From positions 1,550,001 through 1,614,000 of the forward strand of contig NZ_CP027062.1 of NCBI RefSeq assembly GCF_002966125.1: 64,000 nt of DNA, written 5' to 3'. This DNA comes from Pukyongia salina. GTDB taxonomy: Bacteria > Bacteroidota > Bacteroidia > Flavobacteriales > Flavobacteriaceae. Both the position numbers and the translations under genes were made by a program. The notes below the pieces were generated by a model. That model was given only the letters and a program-made list of their open reading frames with translations. It was not told the origin of the DNA and ran no database searches. Positions 6,767 to 15,885 of the stretch are shown here, in pieces (the first letter of the stretch is position 1; each line of letters begins with the position of its first letter).

Positions 6767-8422
6767 ATGAAAACTGGGAGATTTTCATTCCTCTTATTAT
6801 TAGGAGTAGTTTTTTCGTGCAATGCGACCACTGCACAACAACAAGCTGTTAAACTTCAGGACAGCTCTCAATTCTATTATAATTCGGTTAATGAACTTTC
6901 CAACTACGGCACATTGCCAGCCGCCATTTCGTACATCCATAAGGTATATCAATCGAGACTTAAAATAGGCGATACCCTTAACGCCATCGGCGATCTGTGG
7001 TATGTGGCCTCGGGTCAGCTGGCTTTAGACTTCTACGTGGAGAGTGAGATCACAGCGGTAAAGGCGTATAATCTGCTTCAAAACTACAGCAAAAAAGAAG
7101 ATGCAGGTCCTTATCAACTTTCACTTTACAATCTTTTGGGGCGGATTTTCAGAGCCAGGGAAGACTATCAGGCTGCTATCGATTTCTATACAGCGGCCCT
7201 TGAAAATAATAACGCTTCCGAAGTAAAACTAATTCTATACAACAACCTGGGGAATGTGTACAAGGAACTAGACGAATTAGATCAGGCCTGGAAATTTTAT
7301 AGCCAAGCCTGGGAGTTGGCGGAGAAATCTATAGACACTTTAAATATTGCACGTGTTCTCGATAACAAGGGGACGATCTTACTTAAAAATAAACAGGATG
7401 ACGCTCTCGATTATTTTCAACAAGCCCTAATGCTTAGAAGGCAGAAGAATAGTAAGGTGGGATTAAAATCATCCTATCATTCTTTGGCAAAATATTTCAG
7501 CACGCGAGATCGGGAAAAGGCGATCGCCTACGCCGATAGTATGAAAACACTCGCAGCAAGTTTAGGTCCGGAGGATCGCCTGGAAGCATTAAGACTTCAG
7601 CTGGAGCTAGGGGTGCTGACTTACGGAAAAGAATTTCAGCAGTTGTCTGATAGCCTGCAAAGAGCCCGGAAGCTAGCCACCAACAAATACGCTTACCGCT
7701 TGTATAGCCTGGAGGAGGAACAGCGAAGGTCTAGAGAACTACAGCTCAGCAACGCGAAGTTTAAGAACCGGATACTACTGCTCCTGCTTGTGATAATTTT
7801 CATGGCGATCATCGCCGGGTTAGTGTATGTAATTATACTCTACCGCAATAAGAGAAAGCGTATCCGCCTGGTTTTTGAAACTGAAAGCAGGATCTCCAAG
7901 AAAGTACACGACGAAGTGGCCAACGATCTCTACCATTTAATGACTAAAATGGAGAGCGGGAAGCAGGAATTACCTGCTACTGTAGATGAGTTGGAACGCA
8001 TCTATGAACGAACCCGCGATATTTCACGGGAACTCACAGACCTGGATTACAGGAATAATTACGAATTGCTCCTGGTAGAATTACTACAGGGCTATACGTC
8101 CAACACGGTGCAGGTGATCACCAGGAACCTCTCCGGCATAAAATGGGACGCCCTCTCTAAAGACCGCAAGGCGACCTTGTACCGAGCCCTTCAGGAATTA
8201 ATGACCAATATGAAGAAGCACAGCGAGGCGAGTCTGGTGGCGGTGAGCTTTGAGCAACAGGGAAAAAGAGTGTTGGTGCATTATAGTGATAATGGGCGGG
8301 GTAGTAAAATTTTATTAAAGGGAGGATTGCTGAATACGGAAAACCGTATGGATGCCATTGGTGGAGCTATTAGTTTTGAATCGGAACCCGGGAAAGGCTT
8401 TAAGGCCACCATAACGATTTAA
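6767..8422 (+). CDS. TPR-containing sensor histidine kinase
   Basis: A 551-residue membrane sensor. The N-terminus is a signal with a possible lipobox cysteine (VVFSC, Cys18). TPR repeats fill about 40-300 (for example YNNLGNVYKELDELDQAWKFY at 158-178), then a coiled linker, and a membrane helix at about 335-358. The cytoplasmic part has the phospho-acceptor His381 in SKKVHDEVAND, the N-box Asn481, and the G1 box DNGRG (508-512), as in NarX/DesK-type (HisKA_3-like) kinases. The response regulator follows after two bases, so the pair is an operon. TPR sensors of this type are common in Flavobacteria; the signal is unknown. Confidence 0.9.
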   Translation: MKTGRFSFLLLLGVVFSCNATTAQQQAVKLQDSSQFYYNSVNELSNYGTLPAAISYIHKVYQSRLKIGDTLNAIGDLWYVASGQLALDFYVESEITAVKAYNLLQNYSKKEDAGPYQLSLYNLLGRIFRAREDYQAAIDFYTAALENNNASEVKLILYNNLGNVYKELDELDQAWKFYSQAWELAEKSIDTLNIARVLDNKGTILLKNKQDDALDYFQQALMLRRQKNSKVGLKSSYHSLAKYFSTRDREKAIAYADSMKTLAASLGPEDRLEALRLQLELGVLTYGKEFQQLSDSLQRARKLATNKYAYRLYSLEEEQRRSRELQLSNAKFKNRILLLLLVIIFMAIIAGLVYVIILYRNKRKRIRLVFETESRISKKVHDEVANDLYHLMTKMESGKQELPATVDELERIYERTRDISRELTDLDYRNNYELLLVELLQGYTSNTVQVITRNLSGIKWDALSKDRKATLYRALQELMTNMKKHSEASLVAVSFEQQGKRVLVHYSDNGRGSKILLKGGLLNTENRMDAIGGAISFESEPGKGFKATITI

Positions 8423-8424
8423 AT

Positions 8425-9090
8425 ATGTTCAAGAAGGTTTTAATTTCCGATGATCTAGACAGTGTGAACCACGGCGTACAGGCAGTAACAACTTCGCTGG
8501 ATATAGCCGAAGTTGAGCAGGTGCAGTATTGCGATGACGCCTATTTAAAGATCAAGAAAGGGATAAATGACGAAGCTCCCTTTGAATTGTTGATCACCGA
8601 TCTCTCCTTTAAAAGCGACCATCGCGCCCAGACCTATACTTCGGGAGAGGCTTTAATAAAAGTGCTTTCCAAAGAACACCCTGAACTGAAGATAATTGTT
8701 TACTCTATAGAAGACCGGCCCCTGAAGGTGCGTTACTTTTTCGATAATTACAATATTAGGGGATTTGTGTGTAAGAGCAGGAGGGGGATGAACGAATTGA
8801 AAGAAGCAATAAAATCTGTTTACGCCGGCCGACATTATCTCTCACCCCAGATACAGAGCTCCCTGAACCACCAGGCCGATCTGGAAATAGAGGAATACGA
8901 CATTGAACTATTACGAAAACTGGCTGCCGGGAAATCGCAGGAGGAAATTAGCCATGAATTCAAGCAGCATGCCATTGCTCCCAGCAGCCTTAGTTCTATA
9001 GAAAAAAGGTTGAACAAACTCCGCATACAATTTAGGGCGAACAATGCCATCCAGCTGGTGGCAGTAGCGAAAGATCTGGGGATTATTTAA
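8425..9090 (+). CDS. Response regulator with LuxR-like C-terminal domain
   Basis: A 221-residue regulator. The receiver has Asp9-Asp10 and the phospho-acceptor Asp59 in ELLITDLSF. The C-terminal 65 residues (LLRKLAAGKSQEEISHEF onward) form a helix-turn-helix of the LuxR/NarL kind, although the usual T-x-R-E-x-E motif is replaced. It is coupled to the TPR kinase just upstream and is its expected partner. The target genes are not shown by the sequence; two CCGTAAGGAA direct repeats lie downstream at about 9108 and 9231. Confidence 0.88.
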   Translation: MFKKVLISDDLDSVNHGVQAVTTSLDIAEVEQVQYCDDAYLKIKKGINDEAPFELLITDLSFKSDHRAQTYTSGEALIKVLSKEHPELKIIVYSIEDRPLKVRYFFDNYNIRGFVCKSRRGMNELKEAIKSVYAGRHYLSPQIQSSLNHQADLEIEEYDIELLRKLAAGKSQEEISHEFKQHAIAPSSLSSIEKRLNKLRIQFRANNAIQLVAVAKDLGII

Positions 9091-9285
9091 GTACAGCACT
9101 AAGGTATACCGTAAGGAAATAACTTAAAAAGGTCATACTATGCACCGATGATTCGTTTTTACGATCATCGGAGGAGAAAATGGGCGTAACCGAAAGGCTG
9201 CGCCTGTTTAATTTAAGCAGTTACGGATTTCCGTAAGGAATTAAAAGTTAGGGTGTTTAGGTTTGGGGTATAAGTAACCTTAACC

Positions 9286-10005
9286 ATGAAAAAACTTCTA
9301 ATAAGCTGTATCATCTTACTTACTATTATTCCGGAAGCACGAGCTCAGGACGATGGCGCTGCGGTTGCCGTGGTTGGTGGCTTGCTGGCTATAGGAGCCG
9401 GTATCGCTGCTGTTGAGGCCATGAAAGAACAGGCCGAGCTTACGGCCACGCAGTGGGTGCTTGGAAATCATCCCGAAATGACCAGTTTCTCCTTAAAAAC
9501 CCTGGATTTCGATGGGAAGAAATTAAAAGATATGTCTAATGTTTCGGTGATCACCTACAAAATACAGGAGTTCACTCCAGCAGACAAGCCCGAGCTAGAC
9601 GGTAAAAAGCAAGTACTCTTTATGTTCACCAGCAGGGGTTGGATTAATGAATATGGGATCGATTTCAGCAAGGTGCGCTGGCATTTAATCGACGGGGAGG
9701 AATGGATGAATATGATGATTTCGTATACGGTGGTAGCCTCGGGTGAAAGTAATTTATCTGAAGTTCGAGAAACGCTGGAAGAGGGAAAGATCGTGAACAG
9801 AGGTGTAAAAGTAAATAGCAAAATGGCTATCCCTTTTTACAAACTGAATGGCGACATGTATGTGGTGACAGATTATTCAGATTTTATGAAGCTATTGTAT
9901 AACGAGCGCTCCCTGGGGCTTTTTATAAAAGAAACCGGCGACCTGGTACAGATAGGCAGGGGCAACATCATCGAGATCCATGAATTTTTTTATGGGGAGG
10001 GGTGA
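9286..10005 (+). CDS. Hypothetical secreted protein
   Basis: A 239-residue protein with a clear signal peptide (cleavage after EARA, about residue 20). A short glycine/alanine-rich hydrophobic segment (VAVVGGLLAIGAGIAAVEA, about 27-45) follows and could insert in a membrane or be a second helix. The rest is a soluble domain rich in strands. I do not recognise the family. The 195 bases before it hold a hairpin (CCGATGAT / ATCATCGG at about 9144-9171) without a T run. Confidence 0.65.
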   Translation: MKKLLISCIILLTIIPEARAQDDGAAVAVVGGLLAIGAGIAAVEAMKEQAELTATQWVLGNHPEMTSFSLKTLDFDGKKLKDMSNVSVITYKIQEFTPADKPELDGKKQVLFMFTSRGWINEYGIDFSKVRWHLIDGEEWMNMMISYTVVASGESNLSEVRETLEEGKIVNRGVKVNSKMAIPFYKLNGDMYVVTDYSDFMKLLYNERSLGLFIKETGDLVQIGRGNIIEIHEFFYGEG

Positions 10006-10077
10006 GGGATTAAATTTGATTTTTTAATTTAGTGCATAACAGGACATTGTCTTGCGGATTTAAAACAAAACTAACCC

Positions 10078-10305
10078 ATGAAATCACTACACCTGGCCAT
10101 TCTGGCCCTGGGGTTTTTGGTGGTAACTTCTTTTACCACTCATACCGTCTTTACCGATGTGTATATCTGCAAAGGCCCCTATAGTAAAAAATATCATTAC
10201 AATAAAAATTGCCACGGACTTTCCAATTGCTCTACCAGCATCTATAAGGTAACCCTTACCGATGCTAAAAAAATTGGCAGGACGCTTTGTGGGTGGGAGG
10301 ATTAA
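10078..10305 (+). CDS. Small secreted cysteine-rich protein
   Basis: A 75-residue exported protein. A signal peptide covers about 1-21. The mature part has the pattern VYICKGPYSKKYHYNKNCHG, then SNCSTSIYKVTLTDAKKIGRT and a final LCGWED. The spacing H-x5-C-x-G-L plus later Cys/Trp is the small metal-binding-like motif also found at the C-terminus of some secreted nucleases and competence proteins. Whether it binds zinc is inference. It stands alone and is followed by a terminator; the defence locus begins just after it. Confidence 0.7.
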   Translation: MKSLHLAILALGFLVVTSFTTHTVFTDVYICKGPYSKKYHYNKNCHGLSNCSTSIYKVTLTDAKKIGRTLCGWED

Positions 10306-10337
10306 ACTGATGAATGGAATTGTTATATTTGGATTCT

Positions 10338-10379
10338 CCCCGTTCACCTTCTTTGAAGGGTGAATGGGGTTTGCTTTTT
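10338..10379 (+). terminator. Rho-independent terminator with bulged stem
   Basis: CCCCGTTCACCTTC pairs with GAAGGGTGAATGGGG (one bulged G), followed by TTTGCTTTTTA. It ends the small secreted-protein gene and insulates the defence locus from upstream transcription. Confidence 0.75.
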
Positions 10380-10413
10380 ATATAACTAATTCCAGACACA
10401 AAATTAATGCGAC

Positions 10414-11091
10414 ATGAAAGTAGTTTTAACAGAGAAGATGCTTCAGGATGTCCAAAAAAGCCTATGGGATTTCAGTAATCAAATCCTTTACGATCTATGT
10501 CGAGAAAATTTTAAACATGAAAAGGACGGCCCCATATTGGCTAAAGTCTTGTTAATTGGACGAACTTATGCTGCAGCTGTAGAACGGCGAAATACGAGGG
10601 ATGACCTAATTAATGATGACTTTTATTTCAAAAAGATTGTACCTACTTTTAAGAAATCCAAACTGGATCAAAAACTTAGAACTTTAAAAGGATACAATAG
10701 CATCTCAACTGAGAATATTGCTGATATTTTAAAAATACATTATTATCTCATCGAACTTCTTCGTAAGGATACCAGTATGGAAAAACGCTCCTTCAGCTCA
10801 AAATACTTGCATTTTCATTTACCTGATTTGTTTTTTATATACGATAGCCGTGCTGAAAGCGCATTAAGGAAATATACAAGTCGGATTCCCAAAGATTTAA
10901 AACAATTTACTCAACTTGAAAGTGTGGACGAACAATACGCAAAGTTCTTTTGTAAATGTCTTGATGTTAAAAGACAGATTGAAGAAGAACATAATATGCA
11001 ATTAACGATTCGGCAATTCGATAATTTATTGATTAATATGGCGAATAAATTGGAAGTTGAAAAAAGAAAGGCTTCGACTAAAAATTTATAA
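10414..11091 (+). CDS. Unrecognised protein, first gene of the type I RM locus
   Basis: A 225-residue soluble, helical, basic protein without a recognised domain. Features are KSLWDFSNQILYDLCREN near the start, AKVLLIGRTYAAAVERR at about 43-59, and KYLHFHLPDLFFIYDSRAES at about 131-150. The last of these loosely recalls the substrate-proximal helix of HhH DNA glycosylase-like proteins, but that is only a resemblance. It lies 26 bases upstream of hsdM on the same strand, and the DNA is AT-rich like the KAP and TIR genes. Its position suggests an accessory role in defence or RM regulation. Confidence 0.7.
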   Translation: MKVVLTEKMLQDVQKSLWDFSNQILYDLCRENFKHEKDGPILAKVLLIGRTYAAAVERRNTRDDLINDDFYFKKIVPTFKKSKLDQKLRTLKGYNSISTENIADILKIHYYLIELLRKDTSMEKRSFSSKYLHFHLPDLFFIYDSRAESALRKYTSRIPKDLKQFTQLESVDEQYAKFFCKCLDVKRQIEEEHNMQLTIRQFDNLLINMANKLEVEKRKASTKNL

Positions 11092-11117
11092 CTTCGAGGA
11101 CAAAGTTACGATAAGAA

Positions 11118-12743
11118 ATGGCAAAAGCAGATATCGATTTTGAAAAGGAATTATGGGATGCAGCGAACGAATTAAGAGGTGCTGTATCGGAGAATAACTA
11201 TAAAAATTACATCCTGCCGTTAGTGTTCTTAAAACATCTTAGCGAACGATATGACATAGTGCACGATGAACTTAGGAAACAACTACAAGATCCGAAATCC
11301 GAGTATTACACTACCGATAAGGAAGAAATGAATTATGTTTTGGAGGATACAGACGAGTACCGCTCAAGGAACACTTTTAGAATACCTTATAATGCGTCTT
11401 GGCAATATCTAAAAGAAAATGCCGAGCAGGACGACATCAAAGTAAAGGTAGACGATGCCTTCGACGTTATCCAGGAATTACTAACAGAATACAATCCCCA
11501 ACTAAATAACCTCTTGCCCAGAATTTTTGTGCGTAGTGAGTTGTCTCCGAAACAAACTGGAGGAATAATAAATCTTTTATCCCATCCTAAATTTTCTGAA
11601 AAGGAAAATCCGGAAACGGATATACTAGGGCGCATTTATGAATACTACATCGGCCGCTTCGCCATGGCGGAAGGCTCCGGTGCCGGACAGTTCTTTACTC
11701 CGGGTAGTATTGTGCGCTTATTAGTGGAACTCCTTGAGCCATATAAAGGACGTATTTTCGATCCAGCTTGCGGAAGTGGTGGAATGTTTGTACAAAGTCT
11801 AAAGTTTATAAAAGAACACGACGGAGATAAAAGCGATATTTCTATCTACGGACAAGAAATGACTGCACAAACCCTGCGCTTGTGTTTAATGAACTTAATG
11901 CTACGCGACCTGTCGTTCGATATTAAATTAGGAAACTCACTGCTTGACGATAAGTTTCCTGACTTAAAAGCCGATTATGTCATCGCCAATCCACCTTTTA
12001 ACGTAAGCAACTGGCATCCTGAAGACCTGCCTGATGGCGATCCCCGATTGTTTGGCCCAAAGGAAGAATTCACCACCGATGGCTCTGCCAATTATATGTG
12101 GATGCAGACCTTCTGGCATCACCTTAGCGATACTGGCACAGCGGGAATTGTAATGGCAAATGGAGCGATGACATCCAGTACGAAGGGAGAGAAGAATGTA
12201 CGCCAACATATGGTAGATAATAGTATGATTGATGCAATAGTGCGATTACCGGATAAATTGTTTTTAACCACAGGAATACCAGCCTGCTTATTTATTTTAA
12301 GCAAGAACCGGGATGGTAAAGACGGAACTCATAGAGAACGCACCAACGAAATCTTATTTTTGGATGCGTCCAAAATGGGCACCATGGCCAGCCGTAAATT
12401 ACGGGTGTTTACCGATGACGATATACGGAAAATAGCGGACACCTATCATAATTGGCGCACTGTTGTCACTTCGAGTGATCCCGACGATAAGTCGGGGTCG
12501 TATCGAGAAGCTAACGAGATCTACGAAGACATCGACGGCTTCTGCAAAGCTGCCACCCTTGAAGAGGTTCAAAAACAAGATTACAAACTTACACCGGGTA
12601 TTTATGTCGGCACGGAAGCGGAGGATGATGATGGTATTCCCTTTGAAGAAAAGATGGAAACCTTAAAAGCCCAGTTGCTGGGGCAGTTTGAAAAAGGGGA
12701 AGAGTTAAAACAACAAATACTCGAAAATTTTGACAAATTCTAA
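11118..12743 (+). CDS. hsdM: Type I restriction-modification DNA methyltransferase subunit (HsdM)
   Basis: 541 residues, the usual size. An N-terminal helical HsdM_N domain (about 8-150) is followed by the N6-adenine methyltransferase core. That core has GQFFTPGSIVRLL (190-202), the S-adenosylmethionine motif I IFDPACGSGG (213-222), and the catalytic NPPF (291-294). It methylates adenine in the recognition site read by HsdS and is needed for both modification and restriction. The stop overlaps the start of the KAP gene as TAATG, so translation is coupled through the operon. The C-terminal region is acidic and helical as expected. Confidence 0.97.
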   Translation: MAKADIDFEKELWDAANELRGAVSENNYKNYILPLVFLKHLSERYDIVHDELRKQLQDPKSEYYTTDKEEMNYVLEDTDEYRSRNTFRIPYNASWQYLKENAEQDDIKVKVDDAFDVIQELLTEYNPQLNNLLPRIFVRSELSPKQTGGIINLLSHPKFSEKENPETDILGRIYEYYIGRFAMAEGSGAGQFFTPGSIVRLLVELLEPYKGRIFDPACGSGGMFVQSLKFIKEHDGDKSDISIYGQEMTAQTLRLCLMNLMLRDLSFDIKLGNSLLDDKFPDLKADYVIANPPFNVSNWHPEDLPDGDPRLFGPKEEFTTDGSANYMWMQTFWHHLSDTGTAGIVMANGAMTSSTKGEKNVRQHMVDNSMIDAIVRLPDKLFLTTGIPACLFILSKNRDGKDGTHRERTNEILFLDASKMGTMASRKLRVFTDDDIRKIADTYHNWRTVVTSSDPDDKSGSYREANEIYEDIDGFCKAATLEEVQKQDYKLTPGIYVGTEAEDDDGIPFEEKMETLKAQLLGQFEKGEELKQQILENFDKF

Positions 12744-12745
12744 TG
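12737..12745 (+). repeat. 9-bp direct repeat, left seam of the KAP gene
   Basis: ATTCTAATG spans the hsdM stop and the KAP start. The identical nine bases span the KAP stop and the hsdS start at 15877-15885. The KAP gene is therefore flanked exactly by a repeat containing the overlapping stop/start codons. Confidence 0.7.
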
Positions 12746-15700
12746 GGAACGCCACCACCAGAATTAAGTATTAATTATGAGTTGATCCAACAGATTCTAA
12801 ATTATGAATTTGATTTGGGTCTTCTCAAAGACATTCGTGTTCAAAATAGTAGTGGTTCAAAACAAATTGACTTTCTTGATGATGATAGAAGGGCTGCAGC
12901 GGAGATTCAATCTGGCTATAACACTCGAATTCGTGGTAATATTGTAAAGAATCTTAAATCAACTCGTAGTTTACTGCGACTTCATTTCCAACAGCGCTAT
13001 CGATTTATTCTAGTGGTATTGAACGAACTAACCGATAATGATAGAGGTTTTCTACAGAATGAGTTAAAGACAAGTGGTGAGATTGAACAAATCATTTTAG
13101 ATTTAAATGATCTGAAGCGCCTCGCAGCAAAGTTTAAATTTGATGGAGAATTCTTCATACAACGTAATATTAAGACTGAGTATGAGGAAGAAGTCTATGT
13201 GAGCAACAATCCTTTAAATATATTATTGCTAAGGCTAGAAAATAATAATCTATTTCTAGGCGGACATTTATGGGGGGCGAATCAGGATCAAACAGAACGG
13301 TTTCTAGCGGATGCCATCTGGGAGAATGGCCATGAAACAAACGACACTAACGCAGTTAACTCAGTAAAAGAAGGTGATTTGGTTTTTTTAAAATCTACAT
13401 ATCAGAGTAAGGGAAAGAGTTTTCTTCGCATTAAAGGTGTCGGCTACGTGACAAAAAATTACATGGACGGTCACAAATTGGGCATAAACTGGAATCTATT
13501 CAATTCTAATATAGATATTGAAGGCTTAGGTAAATATCGGAGGACTTTTCAGAGAGTTATGCCAACGGACAGGAATATGCTTCTAGATAAAATACTTGAC
13601 GAGGTTCCAGATTTTCTTGCTCGAATTGAACAATTTCAATCAATTTTTACACCTTCAATAACTTCGGTAAATCAAGTACCGATAGATTCTGCGAACAAAA
13701 TATATGTTGGTCTCGAAGTTGGTGAAGAAATTAAAGAATATGATGTAATCTTTCTGCCTAAAAGTTCTTACGGCCCGATCGGGAAAAATGGCATTGCCTC
13801 GCATATTTTGAACATATTAGGTGCAGATCGTGAAGCTTTTAGATTTTCTGATCATGATTTAAAGGAACTAAATTATAAATGGGATGACACCGATCTACCA
13901 GATAAGCGAGTGGAGTTAGGATTTATCGTAACTAAAGGTGAAGATAAAAATGATTTTAACTTTAGAGAGAATTTACAAGCTGCAGTAAACAACTTTCCAG
14001 GTCCAATAATTAAAGGAGGGGAGATTAATCCACCAGTTAAAGTTTTTATTCCATTGTTAGGGACAGGTCAAGCTGGTATGTCCGTTGAAGATAGTTTTAA
14101 GATAATTATAGATGCAATTCCTATGATTCTAAATCAATTCAGGAATTCTCAGATAAGAATTAATTTTCCAAGAAATATTGAAAGAGAATCACTATCAGCA
14201 TATGCGAGAAGGATCATTCGAAACAGTACATCCCGAGAGATACCAAATCTAAATGAACAAATCGGACTACTTTTTGGAGAAGACTTTGAAAATGAAGATG
14301 ATATCTTCTCTGAAACTAAGGATAAGATCCCATTCCGACTTGATCAGGTAGTTGATGAAGATAAACTAGGCAGAGAACCTGTTGCCAAAGCATTTGTTGA
14401 TCTTATAAAGAACGATATTTTTACTGAACATCTAAATCATTCTTTCATGGTGCATTTACAAGGAAAATGGGGAGCTGGAAAATCATCATTTTTAAATTTT
14501 ATAAAGAGAAATTTAAACTCAGATGATGAGAAATGGATTATCGTAGAATATAATGCCTGGCAGAATCAACATATAAGACCACCTTGGTGGTCTTTAATTG
14601 ATCAAGTATATTTAAAAAGTAAAGATCAATTATTCTTGATCGGGATTAGAACGAGTTTACACCTTAGGCGGAAAGAGTTATTCAGACGTATTTGGCGTTA
14701 TAGTGGCTGGGATAAAATAACAGCTTTTATTGTTTTCTTAGTCAGTATACTCTGTATTATATATTATGGCGAGGATATCCTCAATATATTCAAAACAACT
14801 TCAGATACAGGTGAGAAAAAAAGTTTTGTCTCGAACTTCGGTGATTTTTTAAAATTAATCCTAACCCTAGTATCAGTTGTAGGTACTCTTTTTGCCTTTG
14901 CTAAATTTATCACTGTGCCATTCTTTATAAATTCGTCTAAAGAAGCAAAATCCTTTGTATTAAGAGCTTCAGATCCAATGAATAAAATTAAAGAGCATTT
15001 TAATGATTTAGTTGATGATATAAATTCTAAAAAGAAAAAGAGACAACTAGCTATTTTTATCGATGATATCGATAGATGCGATAAAGAATTTATCGTGCAG
15101 CTACTGGAAGGCATACAAACCCTTTTTAAGGATAAACGAGTTTTATACATAGTAGCTGGAGATAAAAATTGGATTTCAACAAGTTTCGGAAATACTTACC
15201 GAGATTTTGCAAACGAACAAGTTGACAGAGAACAATTGGGTGAGTTTTTTATTGAAAAAGCTTTTCAACTGTCGTTCCGCTTGCCAAATATTTCTGAAGA
15301 ATCCAAACAGAATTATTGGAATCATATATTAGGAATGGAAAATAAAGACGAGGACATTAAGATTAGTTCAATTGAAGAATTAACAGAGGATAAGAAATCT
15401 GAATTACAGGCTGATTTAAAAGAATCAAAGACTAAACTTACTAACCCCGTATTTGTTAGAGGATTGCAAGAAAAATATAATCTTTCAGGTGACACGGCAT
15501 CAAATATTGTCATTGAAGAAAAAAATAAGGATACAGAAGAATTAAAGCATTTACTTCATGAATATCATAAATATATAGATACAAATCCTAGATCGATAAT
15601 AAGGTTGGCTAATAACTATACTATGGCTCGTTCAATACTAATGGCTGAAAGAGTGACTTTTGACGAGCATAAATTATTTAGATGGCTGGTGATAGAAGAT

Positions 15701-15883
15701 TTGTGTCCTAAGGTAAAATCAATGCTGCCAAATGCAGAGCATCTCTCATCTGTGGAAGAAATGGTGAAATCTAGTTCTGATGTACTTAAACGCGATAAGT
15801 GTCTTCAATTATTGGAGGGAGAAGCAGATTTTATGGGAGGTAAAATTGAAATAGAAGAAATTAAAACTATAAAAGGATTCTAA
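12743..15883 (+). CDS. KAP-family P-loop NTPase with EVE-like and macro-like domains, within the hsd operon
   Basis: A 1046-residue multidomain protein. (1) Residues 15-130 may be a PD-(D/E)XK-like fold, with Asp43 and Glu54-Ile-Gln56 (weak). (2) About 165-252 resembles an EVE/PUA-like modified-base reader (GGHLWGANQDQTERFLADAI, then EGDLVFLKS, GVGYVTKN, GINWN). (3) About 318-470 ends in IPLLGTGQAGMSVEDSFKII, like the ADP-ribose loop region of macro domains. (4) The KAP NTPase has Walker A GKWGAGKSS (574-582), EYNAWQ (602-607) and Walker B IFIDDIDRCD (771-780), with two membrane helices (659-676, 703-728) inserted between them. The KAP family includes PifA, which excludes phage T7. The TAATG overlaps at both ends couple it to hsdM and hsdS. 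The DNA is AT-richer than hsdM and hsdR, suggesting separate acquisition. Confidence 0.8.
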   Translation: MGTPPPELSINYELIQQILNYEFDLGLLKDIRVQNSSGSKQIDFLDDDRRAAAEIQSGYNTRIRGNIVKNLKSTRSLLRLHFQQRYRFILVVLNELTDNDRGFLQNELKTSGEIEQIILDLNDLKRLAAKFKFDGEFFIQRNIKTEYEEEVYVSNNPLNILLLRLENNNLFLGGHLWGANQDQTERFLADAIWENGHETNDTNAVNSVKEGDLVFLKSTYQSKGKSFLRIKGVGYVTKNYMDGHKLGINWNLFNSNIDIEGLGKYRRTFQRVMPTDRNMLLDKILDEVPDFLARIEQFQSIFTPSITSVNQVPIDSANKIYVGLEVGEEIKEYDVIFLPKSSYGPIGKNGIASHILNILGADREAFRFSDHDLKELNYKWDDTDLPDKRVELGFIVTKGEDKNDFNFRENLQAAVNNFPGPIIKGGEINPPVKVFIPLLGTGQAGMSVEDSFKIIIDAIPMILNQFRNSQIRINFPRNIERESLSAYARRIIRNSTSREIPNLNEQIGLLFGEDFENEDDIFSETKDKIPFRLDQVVDEDKLGREPVAKAFVDLIKNDIFTEHLNHSFMVHLQGKWGAGKSSFLNFIKRNLNSDDEKWIIVEYNAWQNQHIRPPWWSLIDQVYLKSKDQLFLIGIRTSLHLRRKELFRRIWRYSGWDKITAFIVFLVSILCIIYYGEDILNIFKTTSDTGEKKSFVSNFGDFLKLILTLVSVVGTLFAFAKFITVPFFINSSKEAKSFVLRASDPMNKIKEHFNDLVDDINSKKKKRQLAIFIDDIDRCDKEFIVQLLEGIQTLFKDKRVLYIVAGDKNWISTSFGNTYRDFANEQVDREQLGEFFIEKAFQLSFRLPNISEESKQNYWNHILGMENKDEDIKISSIEELTEDKKSELQADLKESKTKLTNPVFVRGLQEKYNLSGDTASNIVIEEKNKDTEELKHLLHEYHKYIDTNPRSIIRLANNYTMARSILMAERVTFDEHKLFRWLVIEDLCPKVKSMLPNAEHLSSVEEMVKSSSDVLKRDKCLQLLEGEADFMGGKIEIEEIKTIKGF

Positions 15884-15885
15884 TG
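15877..15885 (+). repeat. 9-bp direct repeat, right seam of the KAP gene
   Basis: ATTCTAATG is identical to 12737-12745 and spans the KAP stop and hsdS start. It suggests the KAP gene was added at an ancestral hsdM/hsdS overlap, keeping the junction intact. Confidence 0.7.
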
